NCBI RefSeq assembly: GCF_007954355.1
Contig: NZ_VOLR01000004.1
Span: 124,001 to 188,000 of the forward strand
Length of the DNA: 64,000 nt
Direction: 5' to 3'
Source: Colwellia hornerae
GTDB taxonomy: Bacteria; Pseudomonadota; Gammaproteobacteria; Enterobacterales; Alteromonadaceae
A model generated the notes under the pieces. That model did not search any database, was not told the origin of the DNA, and saw only the letters and a program-made list of their open reading frames with translations. Positions 20,901 through 29,849 of this stretch are shown here, piece after piece; position 1 is the stretch's first letter; every line of letters begins with the position of its first letter. The translations under genes were made by a program, and so were the position numbers.

Positions 20901-22898
20901 ATGGCATCGAACAAACGTGTTGCTATTCGAAACCATTCGGCAGAAGCTAATTTATTTGCGCGCAGAACGTTTATTGCGTTCATCGGTATACTCGCTTTAT
21001 TGTTGACCTTAATCAGCAACATCTACGATTTAGAAATTAACTCTTACGAAAAATATCAAACCCGTTCTAACTCCAATCGTATCAAACTCCTTCCCGTTGC
21101 GCCTAACCGTGGACTAATTTACGATAGAAATGGTATTTTACTTGCTGATAATAAACCCGTTTATTCGCTAGAGGTTATTGCAGAGCAAACGATTGACTTA
21201 AAAAAGCACATTAAAGAAGTCAGTGAGTTACTTGATATCAGTGAAGAAAAACAAGAAAAACTTTTTAAAGCCCTGAAAAGCAAACGACGCTTTAAACCGC
21301 TAGAACTGCACTCGCGGTTAAGCGCACAGCAAGTCGCATTATTTTCAGTCAATCAACATAAATTCCCCGGATTTTTTATTGATGCTCGCCTAAAAAGATA
21401 TTACCCATTTGGTGATTTAACGACCCATTCTTTAGGTTATGTTGCCCGTATTAACCGTAAAGATTCGATTCGCTTAGCCGAAGACAATTTAGACGAAGAT
21501 TACGCAGCAACGCGTAATATTGGCAAGCTTGGTTTAGAAAAATATTATGAAAATATACTTCATGGCACCATAGGTCACCAAGAAGTTGAAATAAATAATC
21601 AAGGTCGCATTATAAGAACCCTTGATTATGCACCGCCAATATCAGGCAAAAACTTAACCCTGAGTATTGATATTGAGCTACAAATGATTGCCAAGCGTGC
21701 CTTAGCGGGTAAACGTGGCGCGGTGGTAGCAATTGATCCGCGCAATGGTGAAATATTAGCCATGTATTCAAACCCAAGTTACGACGGTAATTTATTTGTT
21801 CATGGTATTAGTAGTAAAAACTATCGCAAATTACTTAACCCTAAAAACGACAGACCATTACTTAATCGCAGTGTACAAGGGTATCCACCCGCCTCAACCG
21901 TCAAACCCTTGCTCGGATTGACAGGATTAGAAGCAGGTGTAATAACCAATGAATCACGTTTCTACGATCCCGGTTGGTTTCAGCTAAAAGGTCTTGAACG
22001 TAAATATCGAGACTGGTGGGCACCGGGCCATGGCTGGGTAGATCTTAACCAAGCCATAGAGCACTCTTGTAATGTTTTCTTCTATAATTTAGCGTATCAA
22101 TTAAATATCGATAATATTACCGATATGATGGAGAAGTTTGGCTTTGGCGATCTTACCGGTGTTGATATCTGGGAAGATAAACGTGCTATTTTGCCTGGCA
22201 GAGAAACCAAGCGTAGTCGATACAACAAGCCTTGGTATACTGGTGATACGATAGCTGTTGGTATTGGTCAAGGTTACTGGACAGTAACACCTTTACAGCT
22301 TGCCCAAGCTTTTTCTATTTTAGCAAACAAAGGTGATATTAAAATCCCACATTTTTTACGTGCGACTGCTGAATTAGTTGTTGAAGAAGTTGCTATTAAT
22401 GATGAAATCATCTCCGGCGAGAGTGATGTCAATATCATCAGTAAAATGGTCACTAAAATGACAGATTATGATGATAAGCCCCCTATTATTCTCAAGAACA
22501 ATAAGCACTGGAATTTAGTGCTAGATGCGATGCATAACACCGCACAAAAGAAATACCCTGCCTTTCAAGGGGCTCGCTATGACGCCGCAGGAAAGTCGGG
22601 CACGGCTCAACTTATTGCAAAAAAACAAGATGAAAAATATGATGCAGAAGCCACCAAAGAAAAACAGCGTAACAATGCTATGTTTGTTGCTTTTGCCCCT
22701 TATGAGAATCCAGAAATAGTGGTTGCGGTTGTTGTTGAAAATGTTTTGGAAGGTGGTGGTGGCTTTAACGCTGCGCCCGTGGCGCGCCAAGTTATGGATC
22801 AATATTTTGGTGATAGAGTCATTATTAGTACCGATAAAAGTAAGCATCCACAACACAATAATGTTTATGGTGCTGACAAAAAAACAGGGCGTAACTAG
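20901..22898 (+). CDS. mrdA: Penicillin-binding protein 2 (elongation transpeptidase)
   Basis: Class B PBP that cross-links peptidoglycan in the elongasome with RodA. One N-terminal membrane anchor (about residues 26-45) is followed by the pedestal region and a transpeptidase domain. Active-site motifs are S332-T-V-K335 in YPPASTVKP, the SCN triad (EHSCNVFFYNL, about 391) and KSGTA near 568. 665 residues against 633 in E. coli. The extra residues form an acidic insert before the KSGT motif, around 480-540. The stop overlaps the rodA start by one base. Confidence 0.96.
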   Translation: MASNKRVAIRNHSAEANLFARRTFIAFIGILALLLTLISNIYDLEINSYEKYQTRSNSNRIKLLPVAPNRGLIYDRNGILLADNKPVYSLEVIAEQTIDLKKHIKEVSELLDISEEKQEKLFKALKSKRRFKPLELHSRLSAQQVALFSVNQHKFPGFFIDARLKRYYPFGDLTTHSLGYVARINRKDSIRLAEDNLDEDYAATRNIGKLGLEKYYENILHGTIGHQEVEINNQGRIIRTLDYAPPISGKNLTLSIDIELQMIAKRALAGKRGAVVAIDPRNGEILAMYSNPSYDGNLFVHGISSKNYRKLLNPKNDRPLLNRSVQGYPPASTVKPLLGLTGLEAGVITNESRFYDPGWFQLKGLERKYRDWWAPGHGWVDLNQAIEHSCNVFFYNLAYQLNIDNITDMMEKFGFGDLTGVDIWEDKRAILPGRETKRSRYNKPWYTGDTIAVGIGQGYWTVTPLQLAQAFSILANKGDIKIPHFLRATAELVVEEVAINDEIISGESDVNIISKMVTKMTDYDDKPPIILKNNKHWNLVLDAMHNTAQKKYPAFQGARYDAAGKSGTAQLIAKKQDEKYDAEATKEKQRNNAMFVAFAPYENPEIVVAVVVENVLEGGGGFNAAPVARQVMDQYFGDRVIISTDKSKHPQHNNVYGADKKTGRN

Positions 22899-24013
22899 TG
22901 CGTAACATTGGCCATGACCAACAAAAACAACGAAGTTTCTGGCAAAGAATTCATATTGACGTACCTCTTTTGTTGGGTATTTTGGCATTAATGATCTTAG
23001 GACTATTTGTTGTTTATAGTGCTGGCGGCCAGGAATCAGCCATTGTTTACCGTCAAATAACACGCCTAGGCATAGCATTATTAGTGATGTTCGCCGTTGC
23101 TCAAATTCCGCCCCTTTCCTATCAGAAATGGGCAGTACCGGTATTTGTATTAGGGTTACTGCTCTTGATCGCGGTGCTATTGTTTGGTCATATAGGTAAA
23201 GGCGCGCAGCGCTGGTTAGACTTAGGTTTTATGAAATTTCAACCCTCTGAAATAATGAAGCTAATTGTACCGATAATGATCGCTTGGTATGTCAGCCAAT
23301 ATGACTTACCCGCGAAAATATCTACCATTACCATTGCATTTATTTTAGTTTTACTGCCGACCTTATTAATTGCTAAACAGCCTGATTTAGGTACGTCACT
23401 ATTAATCGCCAGTTCAGGTGTTTTTGTTATTTTTCTAGCCGGTGCAAGCTGGAAACTCATTGTCACTTGTATTGGCTTAGCATCGGCATTTGCGCCGGTA
23501 CTGTGGATGTTCTTGATGAAGCCCTATCAAAAACAGCGTGTGTTAACTTTTCTTGACCCAGAGCAAGATCCACTCGGCTCTGGATATCATATCATTCAAT
23601 CAAAAATAGCCATTGGTTCAGGTGGTTTACATGGCAAAGGATGGTTGCAAGGTACACAATCACAGTTGGAGTTTTTACCTGAACGGCACACCGACTTTAT
23701 TTTTGCAGTATTTAGTGAGGAGTTTGGTTTTGTCGGTGTCGCGGTATTGCTCAGTGTCTATCTGATAATAGTGATGCGAGGCTTATGGATTGCTGTTCAT
23801 GCTGAGCATGCATTCACGAAATTATTAGCCGGTAGTATAACCTTAACATTTTTCGTTTATGTCTTTGTAAATATAGGCATGGTCTCAGGCTTATTACCTG
23901 TTGTCGGCGTTCCTTTGCCTTTAGTAAGTTATGGTGGAACATCGATGGTGACATTACTGGCAGGTTTTGGCATGCTAATGGCGATTAGTACCCATAAGCG
24001 TTTTATTGCTTAA
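22898..24013 (+). CDS. mrdB: Rod-shape-determining glycosyltransferase RodA
   Basis: SEDS-family peptidoglycan polymerase that partners with PBP2 during side-wall growth. 371 residues (E. coli 370) with about ten hydrophobic helices. Family signatures include AQRWLDLGFMKFQPSEIMKL (about 104-123), ERHTDFIFAVFSEEFGF (about 263-279) and LPLVSYGGTS (about 343-352). The catalytic-type aspartate in RHTDFIF is present. The GTG start overlaps the mrdA stop codon. Confidence 0.96.
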   Translation: MRNIGHDQQKQRSFWQRIHIDVPLLLGILALMILGLFVVYSAGGQESAIVYRQITRLGIALLVMFAVAQIPPLSYQKWAVPVFVLGLLLLIAVLLFGHIGKGAQRWLDLGFMKFQPSEIMKLIVPIMIAWYVSQYDLPAKISTITIAFILVLLPTLLIAKQPDLGTSLLIASSGVFVIFLAGASWKLIVTCIGLASAFAPVLWMFLMKPYQKQRVLTFLDPEQDPLGSGYHIIQSKIAIGSGGLHGKGWLQGTQSQLEFLPERHTDFIFAVFSEEFGFVGVAVLLSVYLIIVMRGLWIAVHAEHAFTKLLAGSITLTFFVYVFVNIGMVSGLLPVVGVPLPLVSYGGTSMVTLLAGFGMLMAISTHKRFIA

Positions 24014-24044
24014 ATTCATTGATAAAACAAAAAGAAATCTAACA

Positions 24045-24848
24045 ATGAAAATAAAACTATTAATGACCATGCTTTTAATATTGGTTTCTGCTTGCAGTAC
24101 CAATACCGGGCGTTATCAACAACACAAAGATAGCAAGCCAAGCCGTGCTCCTACGACAAGTGAGCTAATTGACATTACGCCAAGAGCGGAGCCTCACAGT
24201 AGAGGTGGCAATAAGAGCCAATATCAAGTGCGTGGTAAAACTTATTCAGTATTAAAAAGTGCTGAAAATTTTAGCCAAACAGGTATTGCTTCTTGGTATG
24301 GCGAAAAATTCCATGGCCATTTAACCTCAAACGGTGAAATTTATAACATGTACGCGATGAGTGCAGCACATAAAAATTTACCTTTGCCTACTTATTTAAA
24401 AGTGACTAATAATGCCAATAGTCAATCAGTGATTGTGAGAGTGAATGACCGTGGACCATTTCATCAAAACCGTATCATTGATTTGTCCTACAGTGCTGCT
24501 TATAAACTGGGTATGATGAAAACAGGTGTCGCCAATGTAACGATCACCACCATTACTGACTTCTCATTGCCTGTACCTAATACAGAGCAGCTGACGCTTA
24601 CTGAAGACACCATAGTAGTCGCCAATGACCAACGTAAATACATTCAAGTTTTTGCGACTAAAAATGAATTGCTGGCCAATAAAACTGCGCAAGCCCTTCA
24701 AAGCTTATATAAAATAAATACCATCATTCCAATGAACAATGGTATATACCGCGTACAAATGGGACCTATAAACAATCAGGAAGCATTAAATACTTTACTG
24801 GTTAGTTTGAAAGAATCGGGTTATCCAAAGGCATTTAGTCGGAAATAA
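24045..24848 (+). CDS. rlpA: Septal-ring lytic transglycosylase RlpA family lipoprotein
   Basis: Outer-membrane lipoprotein of the RlpA family. P. aeruginosa RlpA cleaves naked glycan strands at the septum. I start it at the ATG giving MKIKLLM, because this yields a clean signal peptide with lipobox VSAC and lipidated C17; a start 13 codons upstream would bury the signal. A double-psi beta-barrel domain follows (about residues 78-168, with ASWYGEKFHGHLTSNGE and RVNDRGPF, including the catalytic-type Asp). A C-terminal SPOR-like region covers about 195-266. 267 residues. It lies between rodA and dacA as in E. coli. Confidence 0.9.
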   Translation: MKIKLLMTMLLILVSACSTNTGRYQQHKDSKPSRAPTTSELIDITPRAEPHSRGGNKSQYQVRGKTYSVLKSAENFSQTGIASWYGEKFHGHLTSNGEIYNMYAMSAAHKNLPLPTYLKVTNNANSQSVIVRVNDRGPFHQNRIIDLSYSAAYKLGMMKTGVANVTITTITDFSLPVPNTEQLTLTEDTIVVANDQRKYIQVFATKNELLANKTAQALQSLYKINTIIPMNNGIYRVQMGPINNQEALNTLLVSLKESGYPKAFSRK

Positions 24849-24898
24849 TCATTCGTAACAATTTGCCACAACAGCACGATAGCAATCAGTATCAAAGA

Positions 24899-24907
24899 TG
24901 GTATACT
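24899..24907 (+). promoter_or_regulatory. Putative extended -10 promoter of dacA
   Basis: The sequence TGGTATACT forms an extended -10 element (TGn followed by TATACT, five of six matches to TATAAT). It lies about 44 bases before the dacA ATG, which has its own AGGA ribosome-binding site. The -35 region is weak, which is normal for extended -10 promoters. This suggests that dacA can be expressed apart from the upstream rlpA transcript. Confidence 0.45.
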
Positions 24908-24950
24908 GCTGAAAAATTCTCCTTTTATCATTCAGTTTCGTAGGAATATT

Positions 24951-26138
24951 ATGACTTACCCATTAGCTAAGAAAACAGCTAAAACCTCAACCAAACTTCT
25001 CTGCCTTTTAGGCGCTATTTCTTTAACTTTTTCATCTTTTTCTCAAGCATTGACGATTATTCCGTCACCACCAGAAGTTAAAGCGAAAGGTCATATCCTT
25101 ATTGACTTCAATACAGGTAAAGTCCTTGCTGAAAGTAATGCCGATGCCTTGTTAGCGCCAGCCAGTCTAACGAAAATGATGACTAGTTATATCATCGGCA
25201 AAGAACTAGCCAGTGGCAATATAAGCAACGATGACTTAGTCAAAGTCAGTGAAAAAGCTTGGGCAAAAAATTTCCCCGGTTCATCACTTATGTTTATTGA
25301 AGTTGGTACAGAGATTTCAGTAGAATTATTGAATCAGGGTATTATTGTCGCTTCAGGCAATGATGCTTGTGTTGCTATGGCTGAACATATAGCGGGTAGT
25401 GAAGGCGCCTTCGCTCAGTTAATGAATGGACATGCTGCGCAACTTGGAATGAGTAGTAGCTACTTTGAAAATAGTCACGGTTTAGATAGCCAAGAACACA
25501 AAACAACACCTCGAGATATGGCAACACTCGCCATGGCACTAATTAGAGATGTTCCCGAGGAATATAAAATTTATAGCCAAAAAGTCTTTAGTTATAACAA
25601 TATTAAACAATACAACCGTAATAATTTATTATGGGATAAAAGCATGAATGTTGACGGTTTAAAAACCGGCCATACCGCTCAGGCAGGTTACAGTTTAGTT
25701 TCATCAGCGACCAAAGGTGGAATGCGTTTAGTCAGTGTCGTTATGGGTACTGAAAGCGAACGAGCAAGAAAAGTTGAAAGTAAAAAATTACTTAATTATG
25801 GTTTCCGATTCTTTGAAACCTATACGCCTTATAAGGCGGGTGAGAAATTTGCTACCAATCGTGTATGGATGGGTGATGTCAAGGAAGTCGATTTAGGTAT
25901 ATTACTTGATACACCTATAACTATTCCTCGTGGTCAGCGCAAAAATCTAAAAGCAAGTTTCGAGCTAGATCAGCAGTTAGAGGCGCCTTTAGCTAAAGGT
26001 AGCGTCGTTGGTAAACTATTTTTACGCTTAGACGGTGAAGACATTGCACAATACCCGCTAGTGACTTTACAAGAAGTCAACGAAGGTGGCATGTTTAGCA
26101 AATTAGTTGATTATATAAAATTACAATTTGTTAACTAA
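24951..26138 (+). CDS. dacA: D-alanyl-D-alanine carboxypeptidase (PBP5 type)
   Basis: Periplasmic class C penicillin-binding protein that trims the terminal D-Ala of stem peptides. 395 residues. A signal peptide covers about 1-33. Catalytic motifs are S72-L-T-K75, S135-G-N137 and K238-T-G240. A C-terminal beta domain (about 295-380) ends in an amphipathic helix (LVDYIKLQF) that would attach it to the outer face of the inner membrane. A strong intrinsic terminator follows. Confidence 0.95.
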   Translation: MTYPLAKKTAKTSTKLLCLLGAISLTFSSFSQALTIIPSPPEVKAKGHILIDFNTGKVLAESNADALLAPASLTKMMTSYIIGKELASGNISNDDLVKVSEKAWAKNFPGSSLMFIEVGTEISVELLNQGIIVASGNDACVAMAEHIAGSEGAFAQLMNGHAAQLGMSSSYFENSHGLDSQEHKTTPRDMATLAMALIRDVPEEYKIYSQKVFSYNNIKQYNRNNLLWDKSMNVDGLKTGHTAQAGYSLVSSATKGGMRLVSVVMGTESERARKVESKKLLNYGFRFFETYTPYKAGEKFATNRVWMGDVKEVDLGILLDTPITIPRGQRKNLKASFELDQQLEAPLAKGSVVGKLFLRLDGEDIAQYPLVTLQEVNEGGMFSKLVDYIKLQFVN

Positions 26139-26164
26139 TTAACAAACAATAACGTCGTTATTCT

Positions 26165-26192
26165 AAAACTCGGCTGCTGCCGAGTTTTTTTT
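26165..26192 (+). terminator. Rho-independent terminator after dacA
   Basis: A perfect 10-bp stem (AAAACTCGGC paired with GCCGAGTTTT) with a TGCT loop, followed by a run of T residues. It ends the rlpA-dacA transcription unit 27 bases after the dacA stop. Confidence 0.92.
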
Positions 26193-26286
26193 ATTATCAA
26201 TATAAATACAATGATCACATTTTATTTGATTAATGATAAAATACCCCCAGATTGACTATTGACCAAGTGCTATTTAGAGAGAGAAA

Positions 26287-26550
26287 ATGAAAACCAAGTT
26301 TGATGAATTATTAGAATTTCCAACCGTGCTTAACTTTAAAGTTATGGGTGTTGCTTGCGACGAATTACCTGACTTAGTGATCAACGAACTACAAAAGCAT
26401 GCACCCGGTGATTACTCTCCTAAAATAAAAGCCAGTTCGAAAGGGACCTACCATTCTCTTTCTATTGCGGTTACTGTTACCAGTAAAGAGCATATCGAAA
26501 CAATTTACACAGAATTAACGGCTATCGATATCGTCCGCTACGTTTTATAA
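26287..26550 (+). CDS. ybeD: DUF493 family protein YbeD
   Basis: Small conserved protein of 87 residues, the same length as E. coli YbeD, with the family opening [18 protein letters not shown] and the ending [14 protein letters not shown]. It has an ACT-like ferredoxin fold in the E. coli structure. The function is not settled. A GAGAGAG element precedes the ATG. It is the first gene after the dacA terminator, and a short GC hairpin (26556-26571, TGACGC/GCGTCA) separates it from lipB. Confidence 0.94.
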   Translation: MKTKFDELLEFPTVLNFKVMGVACDELPDLVINELQKHAPGDYSPKIKASSKGTYHSLSIAVTVTSKEHIETIYTELTAIDIVRYVL

Positions 26551-26555
26551 AACAA

Positions 26556-26571
26556 TGACGCTTTAGCGTCA
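26556..26571 (+). terminator. Short hairpin between ybeD and lipB
   Basis: Six-bp perfect stem TGACGC/GCGTCA with a TTTA loop directly after the ybeD stop. No T-run follows, so it may be a weak terminator or an mRNA-stabilising hairpin. Confidence 0.4.
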
Positions 26572-26656
26572 CAATAATAACCTTAGTATTTATCCGGTGT
26601 ATTCCTATTATTATTTGGATATAATCAACATCTATAGAATTAAGTGAAGTAGAAAC

Positions 26657-27316
26657 TTGAAAAATTCGTTAATCATTCGACAACTTGCCACTATGGACTA
26701 CACCACTGTTTGGCAAGCGATGCAAAAATTTACTGATGATCGTAACGAAGACACCCAAGATGAACTTTGGTTAGTCGAGCATCCAGCTGTTTTCACCCAA
26801 GGGCAAGCAGGTAAAGAAGAACACCTACTAATGCCAGGTGATATCGAAGTAGTAAAGGTAGATCGTGGTGGACAAGTGACTTATCACGGACCCGGTCAAC
26901 AAGTTATCTATTTTATGATCAATTTACGTCGCAGAAAAATGGGCGTGCGTGATCTGGTGACGCTACTTGAAAATGGTTTGATTGCCGCATTAGCTGATTT
27001 TAACATTATCGCCAAAGCTAGACCTGACGCACCCGGTGTTTATGTTGGCGAAAAGAAAATTGCATCGTTAGGTTTACGAGTACGTAAAGGTTGCTCTTTT
27101 CACGGTTTGGCACTGAATGTAAATATGGACTTATCGCCCTTTCTGCGGATAAATCCTTGTGGTTATCAAGGCCTAGAAATGGTGCAAACAGCCGATATCA
27201 GTCAATTAACAGATACAGCTCAAGCAGGTGAATCCTTAGTAGAACACCTTGCTGAATTATTAAATACCAATAACATCAGTTATAGAACTGGTTGGGACGA
27301 AATGAATGACCACTAA
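26657..27316 (+). CDS. lipB: Octanoyl-[ACP]:protein N-octanoyltransferase
   Basis: Transfers octanoate from acyl carrier protein to the lipoyl domains of 2-oxoacid dehydrogenases and GcvH; first step of lipoate synthesis. Active-site K134 (in KKIASLG) and C168 (in INPCGY) match the E. coli pair K135/C169. [12 protein letters not shown] (about 70-81) is the substrate loop. A TTG start is chosen because SLIIRQL aligns with the beginning of E. coli LipB; 219 residues. A TATAAT hexamer lies 32 bases upstream of the start. The end overlaps lipA by 11 bp. Confidence 0.95.
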   Translation: MKNSLIIRQLATMDYTTVWQAMQKFTDDRNEDTQDELWLVEHPAVFTQGQAGKEEHLLMPGDIEVVKVDRGGQVTYHGPGQQVIYFMINLRRRKMGVRDLVTLLENGLIAALADFNIIAKARPDAPGVYVGEKKIASLGLRVRKGCSFHGLALNVNMDLSPFLRINPCGYQGLEMVQTADISQLTDTAQAGESLVEHLAELLNTNNISYRTGWDEMNDH

Positions 27317-28274
27317 AACAACTCGAGTTATCCCTGGCACAAAAATGCGTGATGCAGAAAAAATGGCGCATATCCCTATTCAAATTGTGCCATCAGAGCG
27401 TGAAACCATGCTTAGAAAGCCTAAATGGTTGCGTATTAAACTACCTCGTACGACAGAACGGATTGACAGTATAAAAGCAGCGCTACGTAAGCATGATTTG
27501 CATTCAGTCTGTGAAGAAGCTTCTTGTCCAAACTTATCAGAGTGCTTTAATCACGGTACTGCCACCTTTATGATCTTAGGAGATATTTGTACACGTCGTT
27601 GCCCTTTTTGTGATGTTGGCCATGGTCGACCTTTAGCCCCTAAAGTAGATGAAGCTAAAAAATTAGCACTAACGCTTAAAGACATGAAACTAAAATACGT
27701 GGTGATCACTTCGGTTGATCGTGATGATTTACGTGATGGTGGCGCTCAACAGTTTGCTGACTGTATTAGTGAAATAGCTATACATGCACCCAATACTAAA
27801 GTTGAAATTTTAGTCCCTGATTTTCGAGGCCGTATGGACCGTGCCTTAGAAATTTTAAATGCTAATCCACCACATGTTTTTAATCATAATTTAGAAACCG
27901 CACCGCGTCTTTATACTAAAGCACGCCCAGGCGCTAACTACCAGTGGTCGTTAGATTTACTGAAAAAGTTTGGCGAAGCCAATCCAGAAGTACCAACGAA
28001 ATCAGGCTTAATGGTTGGCTTGGGTGAAACAGACGAAGAAATTTTACAAGTTATGCGCGACCTCCGCAGCCATGGCGTAACTATGTTAACCATAGGCCAA
28101 TATTTACAACCGAGTAAGCATCATTTACCGGTAGAGCGCTACGTACACCCTGACGTTTTTGATATGTATCAGGCTGAAGCTATTAAAATGGGCTTTAATC
28201 ACGCAGCCTGTGGTCCTTTAGTGCGTTCAAGCTATCATGCTGACAAACAAGCAGCAGGTGAAGAAGTTAAATAG
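27306..28274 (+). CDS. lipA: Lipoyl synthase (radical SAM)
   Basis: Inserts two sulfur atoms into protein-bound octanoate using two 4Fe-4S clusters. The auxiliary cluster ligands are C69, C74 and C80 and the radical-SAM ligands are C95, C99 and C102 (CTRRCPFC). The C-terminal RSSYHAD supplies the conserved serine that ligates the auxiliary cluster. 322 residues (E. coli 321). Translationally coupled to lipB. It depends on the Fe-S machinery encoded further along the window. Confidence 0.97.
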   Translation: MTTKTTRVIPGTKMRDAEKMAHIPIQIVPSERETMLRKPKWLRIKLPRTTERIDSIKAALRKHDLHSVCEEASCPNLSECFNHGTATFMILGDICTRRCPFCDVGHGRPLAPKVDEAKKLALTLKDMKLKYVVITSVDRDDLRDGGAQQFADCISEIAIHAPNTKVEILVPDFRGRMDRALEILNANPPHVFNHNLETAPRLYTKARPGANYQWSLDLLKKFGEANPEVPTKSGLMVGLGETDEEILQVMRDLRSHGVTMLTIGQYLQPSKHHLPVERYVHPDVFDMYQAEAIKMGFNHAACGPLVRSSYHADKQAAGEEVK

Positions 28275-28294
28275 TTGCCAGCCGAATAATCTAA

Positions 28295-28340
28295 AACCTG
28301 AATATCTCGATATAGATGATATTATCGATATATTCAGGTT
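28295..28340 (+). terminator. Long imperfect hairpin after lipA
   Basis: AAACCTGAATAT pairs perfectly with ATATTCAGGTTT. After one mismatch the stem continues with TCGATA/TATCGA around an eight-base loop, giving about 18 bp. It lies about 20 bases after the lipA stop and has only a short T-rich tail, so it is a probable terminator or 3'-end protecting hairpin. Confidence 0.6.
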
Positions 28341-28470
28341 TATTAAACATTCCCCTCTCCAACAATACATCGCCTCAATCTATTGATTTTATTTAAATAT
28401 AAACGAACCATTGCTGTTTAAAATTTCATAGTTCAAAAAACAAACTATTTTTACTTGCCTTTATTTATGA

Positions 28471-28506
28471 TTTAGTTGTACCATTACCACACACGGAACA
28501 ACTAAA
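28471..28506. promoter_or_regulatory. Candidate operator of the GntR/YtrA-type regulator
   Basis: A perfect 9-bp inverted repeat (TTTAGTTGT ... ACAACTAAA) with an 18-bp centre ends 10 bases before the ATG of the regulator gene. Position and symmetry fit an autoregulatory operator of a dimeric GntR protein. The assignment is inferred from position only. Confidence 0.5.
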
Positions 28507-28516
28507 GCACAAAAAT

Positions 28517-28897
28517 ATGGAAATAACCATTGATATAGAAGATCCGATGCCGTTATTTACTCAACTCGTTGAGCAAATTAAGTCAGCGGTCATTAACAGT
28601 AAGATCAAACCCGGAGATTCGCTACCTTCAATTAGGCAGTTGGCTAATGATTTAGAGCTCAATAGTAAAACCGTTGCTAAAGCTTACAAATTATTAGAAC
28701 GAGACTTGGTCATTCAAAGCAAGGGTTATCGAGGTACCTTTGTTCATCCTCATGCCATAGTAAATAGCAAGGTGGATTTGAATGCCGAGGTTTTAGCACA
28801 GTTAAATAATGCTATTTCTGCCTGTAAAACGGCAGGGGTAACCGACTCAGAGATACGTATTGCTTTTAGCAGTGCGATGAACAGTAACAACAATTAA
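28517..28897 (+). CDS. GntR family transcriptional regulator, YtrA subfamily
   Basis: 126 residues: an N-terminal winged helix-turn-helix (about 10-75, with SLPSIRQLANDLELNSKTVAKAYKLLE) and only a short helical C-terminal tail, as in the YtrA subfamily, which lacks a large effector domain. Members usually repress a linked membrane transport or stress operon. The next gene, 10 bp downstream and encoding a multi-span membrane protein, is therefore the likely target together with the regulator itself. No ABC ATPase is present beside it, unlike the Bacillus ytr operon. Ligand unknown. Confidence 0.88.
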   Translation: MEITIDIEDPMPLFTQLVEQIKSAVINSKIKPGDSLPSIRQLANDLELNSKTVAKAYKLLERDLVIQSKGYRGTFVHPHAIVNSKVDLNAEVLAQLNNAISACKTAGVTDSEIRIAFSSAMNSNNN

Positions 28898-28907
28898 GGA
28901 GCAGAAG

Positions 28908-29771
28908 ATGTCTATTAACATTTTATTTTACGTTTTATTTTTAAGCCAAATCATACTCATTTCCTATTATTACCCTAAGCAGATAATTAAAAGAATTGAA
29001 GGTGTTTTGAAAAAATTTCCACCAGAAAGTTACCCGAAACTTTACCCTGAATCTGCTGATAAAGTTATCGCAGCTAAAATTCGTTATCAATTACTTAATC
29101 AAATAATACTCGTTATTGGTCTGCTATTGATGGGACTTTATGCCTTGATGTCAAAAGATTATGATAACGGACAAAAGTTTGCCGAAGGGTTACCCTTGAT
29201 GTTTGGTATGGTGCAATTCATCCCTTTTATGTTGCTAGAGGTATCAGGATGTAGACAATTCAAATTGATGAGAAAAGCGAATAAAAGTACTAGCCGTAGT
29301 GCTGATCTTACGCCGCGTCACTTGTTTAATTATGTCTCTCCATTATTAGTCATTTCGGCAGTGTTATTGCTTTTCACTTTTATTTTCTTTGATTTATATA
29401 TTCATGATTTTACCATTACCAACGACCTCATTATTAAAATCATTACGCTTAGTTTAGTGCATGCACTCTTTATTGGTTTAGCGGTTTGGCACCTTACCGG
29501 CAAACGTTTAGATCCCCACCAAGCTATAAAAGATAGAAGCAGCCAAACTCAGTTTTCTTTACAATCGATGGGCTCAGTGAGTATTTTTTTAAGCTTGTTT
29601 TTAATGGCAAACTCGGCTGTTGATGTTTTTGAATTAGGTTATATGGAGATTATTATTAACAGTATCTACTTTCAAGTTATTGCCTTTGTTGGTATTGGCG
29701 GTATGCTTAGAACAGATCAAATCGATACGATTAATTTTGATGTTTATAAAGCTGACAATTCTATTATTTAG
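28908..29771 (+). CDS. Multi-span membrane protein of unknown function
   Basis: 287 residues with about seven hydrophobic segments, at about 2-20, 62-82, 93-113, 143-168, 175-198, 222-243 and 249-268. A soluble loop at 22-58 is rich in Pro and Tyr, and another lies at 115-140. I do not recognise the family. It follows the GntR-type regulator by 10 bp with an AAGGAG ribosome-binding site (the stop of the regulator overlaps the site), so the pair is almost certainly one transcript. Its role could be transport or envelope stress, but nothing in the sequence decides this. Confidence 0.8.
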   Translation: MSINILFYVLFLSQIILISYYYPKQIIKRIEGVLKKFPPESYPKLYPESADKVIAAKIRYQLLNQIILVIGLLLMGLYALMSKDYDNGQKFAEGLPLMFGMVQFIPFMLLEVSGCRQFKLMRKANKSTSRSADLTPRHLFNYVSPLLVISAVLLLFTFIFFDLYIHDFTITNDLIIKIITLSLVHALFIGLAVWHLTGKRLDPHQAIKDRSSQTQFSLQSMGSVSIFLSLFLMANSAVDVFELGYMEIIINSIYFQVIAFVGIGGMLRTDQIDTINFDVYKADNSII

Positions 29772-29849
29772 TAATTCATTAACCAAAAGTTTTCTCACGG
29801 CCAGTTCATCGACAAATAGCACATTTGCAAATGAGCTGGCTAATTTATA

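Noticed and set aside
22521-23078. 185-codon antisense ORF over mrdA/rodA
   Set aside because: It lies opposite two well-identified genes with intact motifs, and its translation resembles no protein domain.
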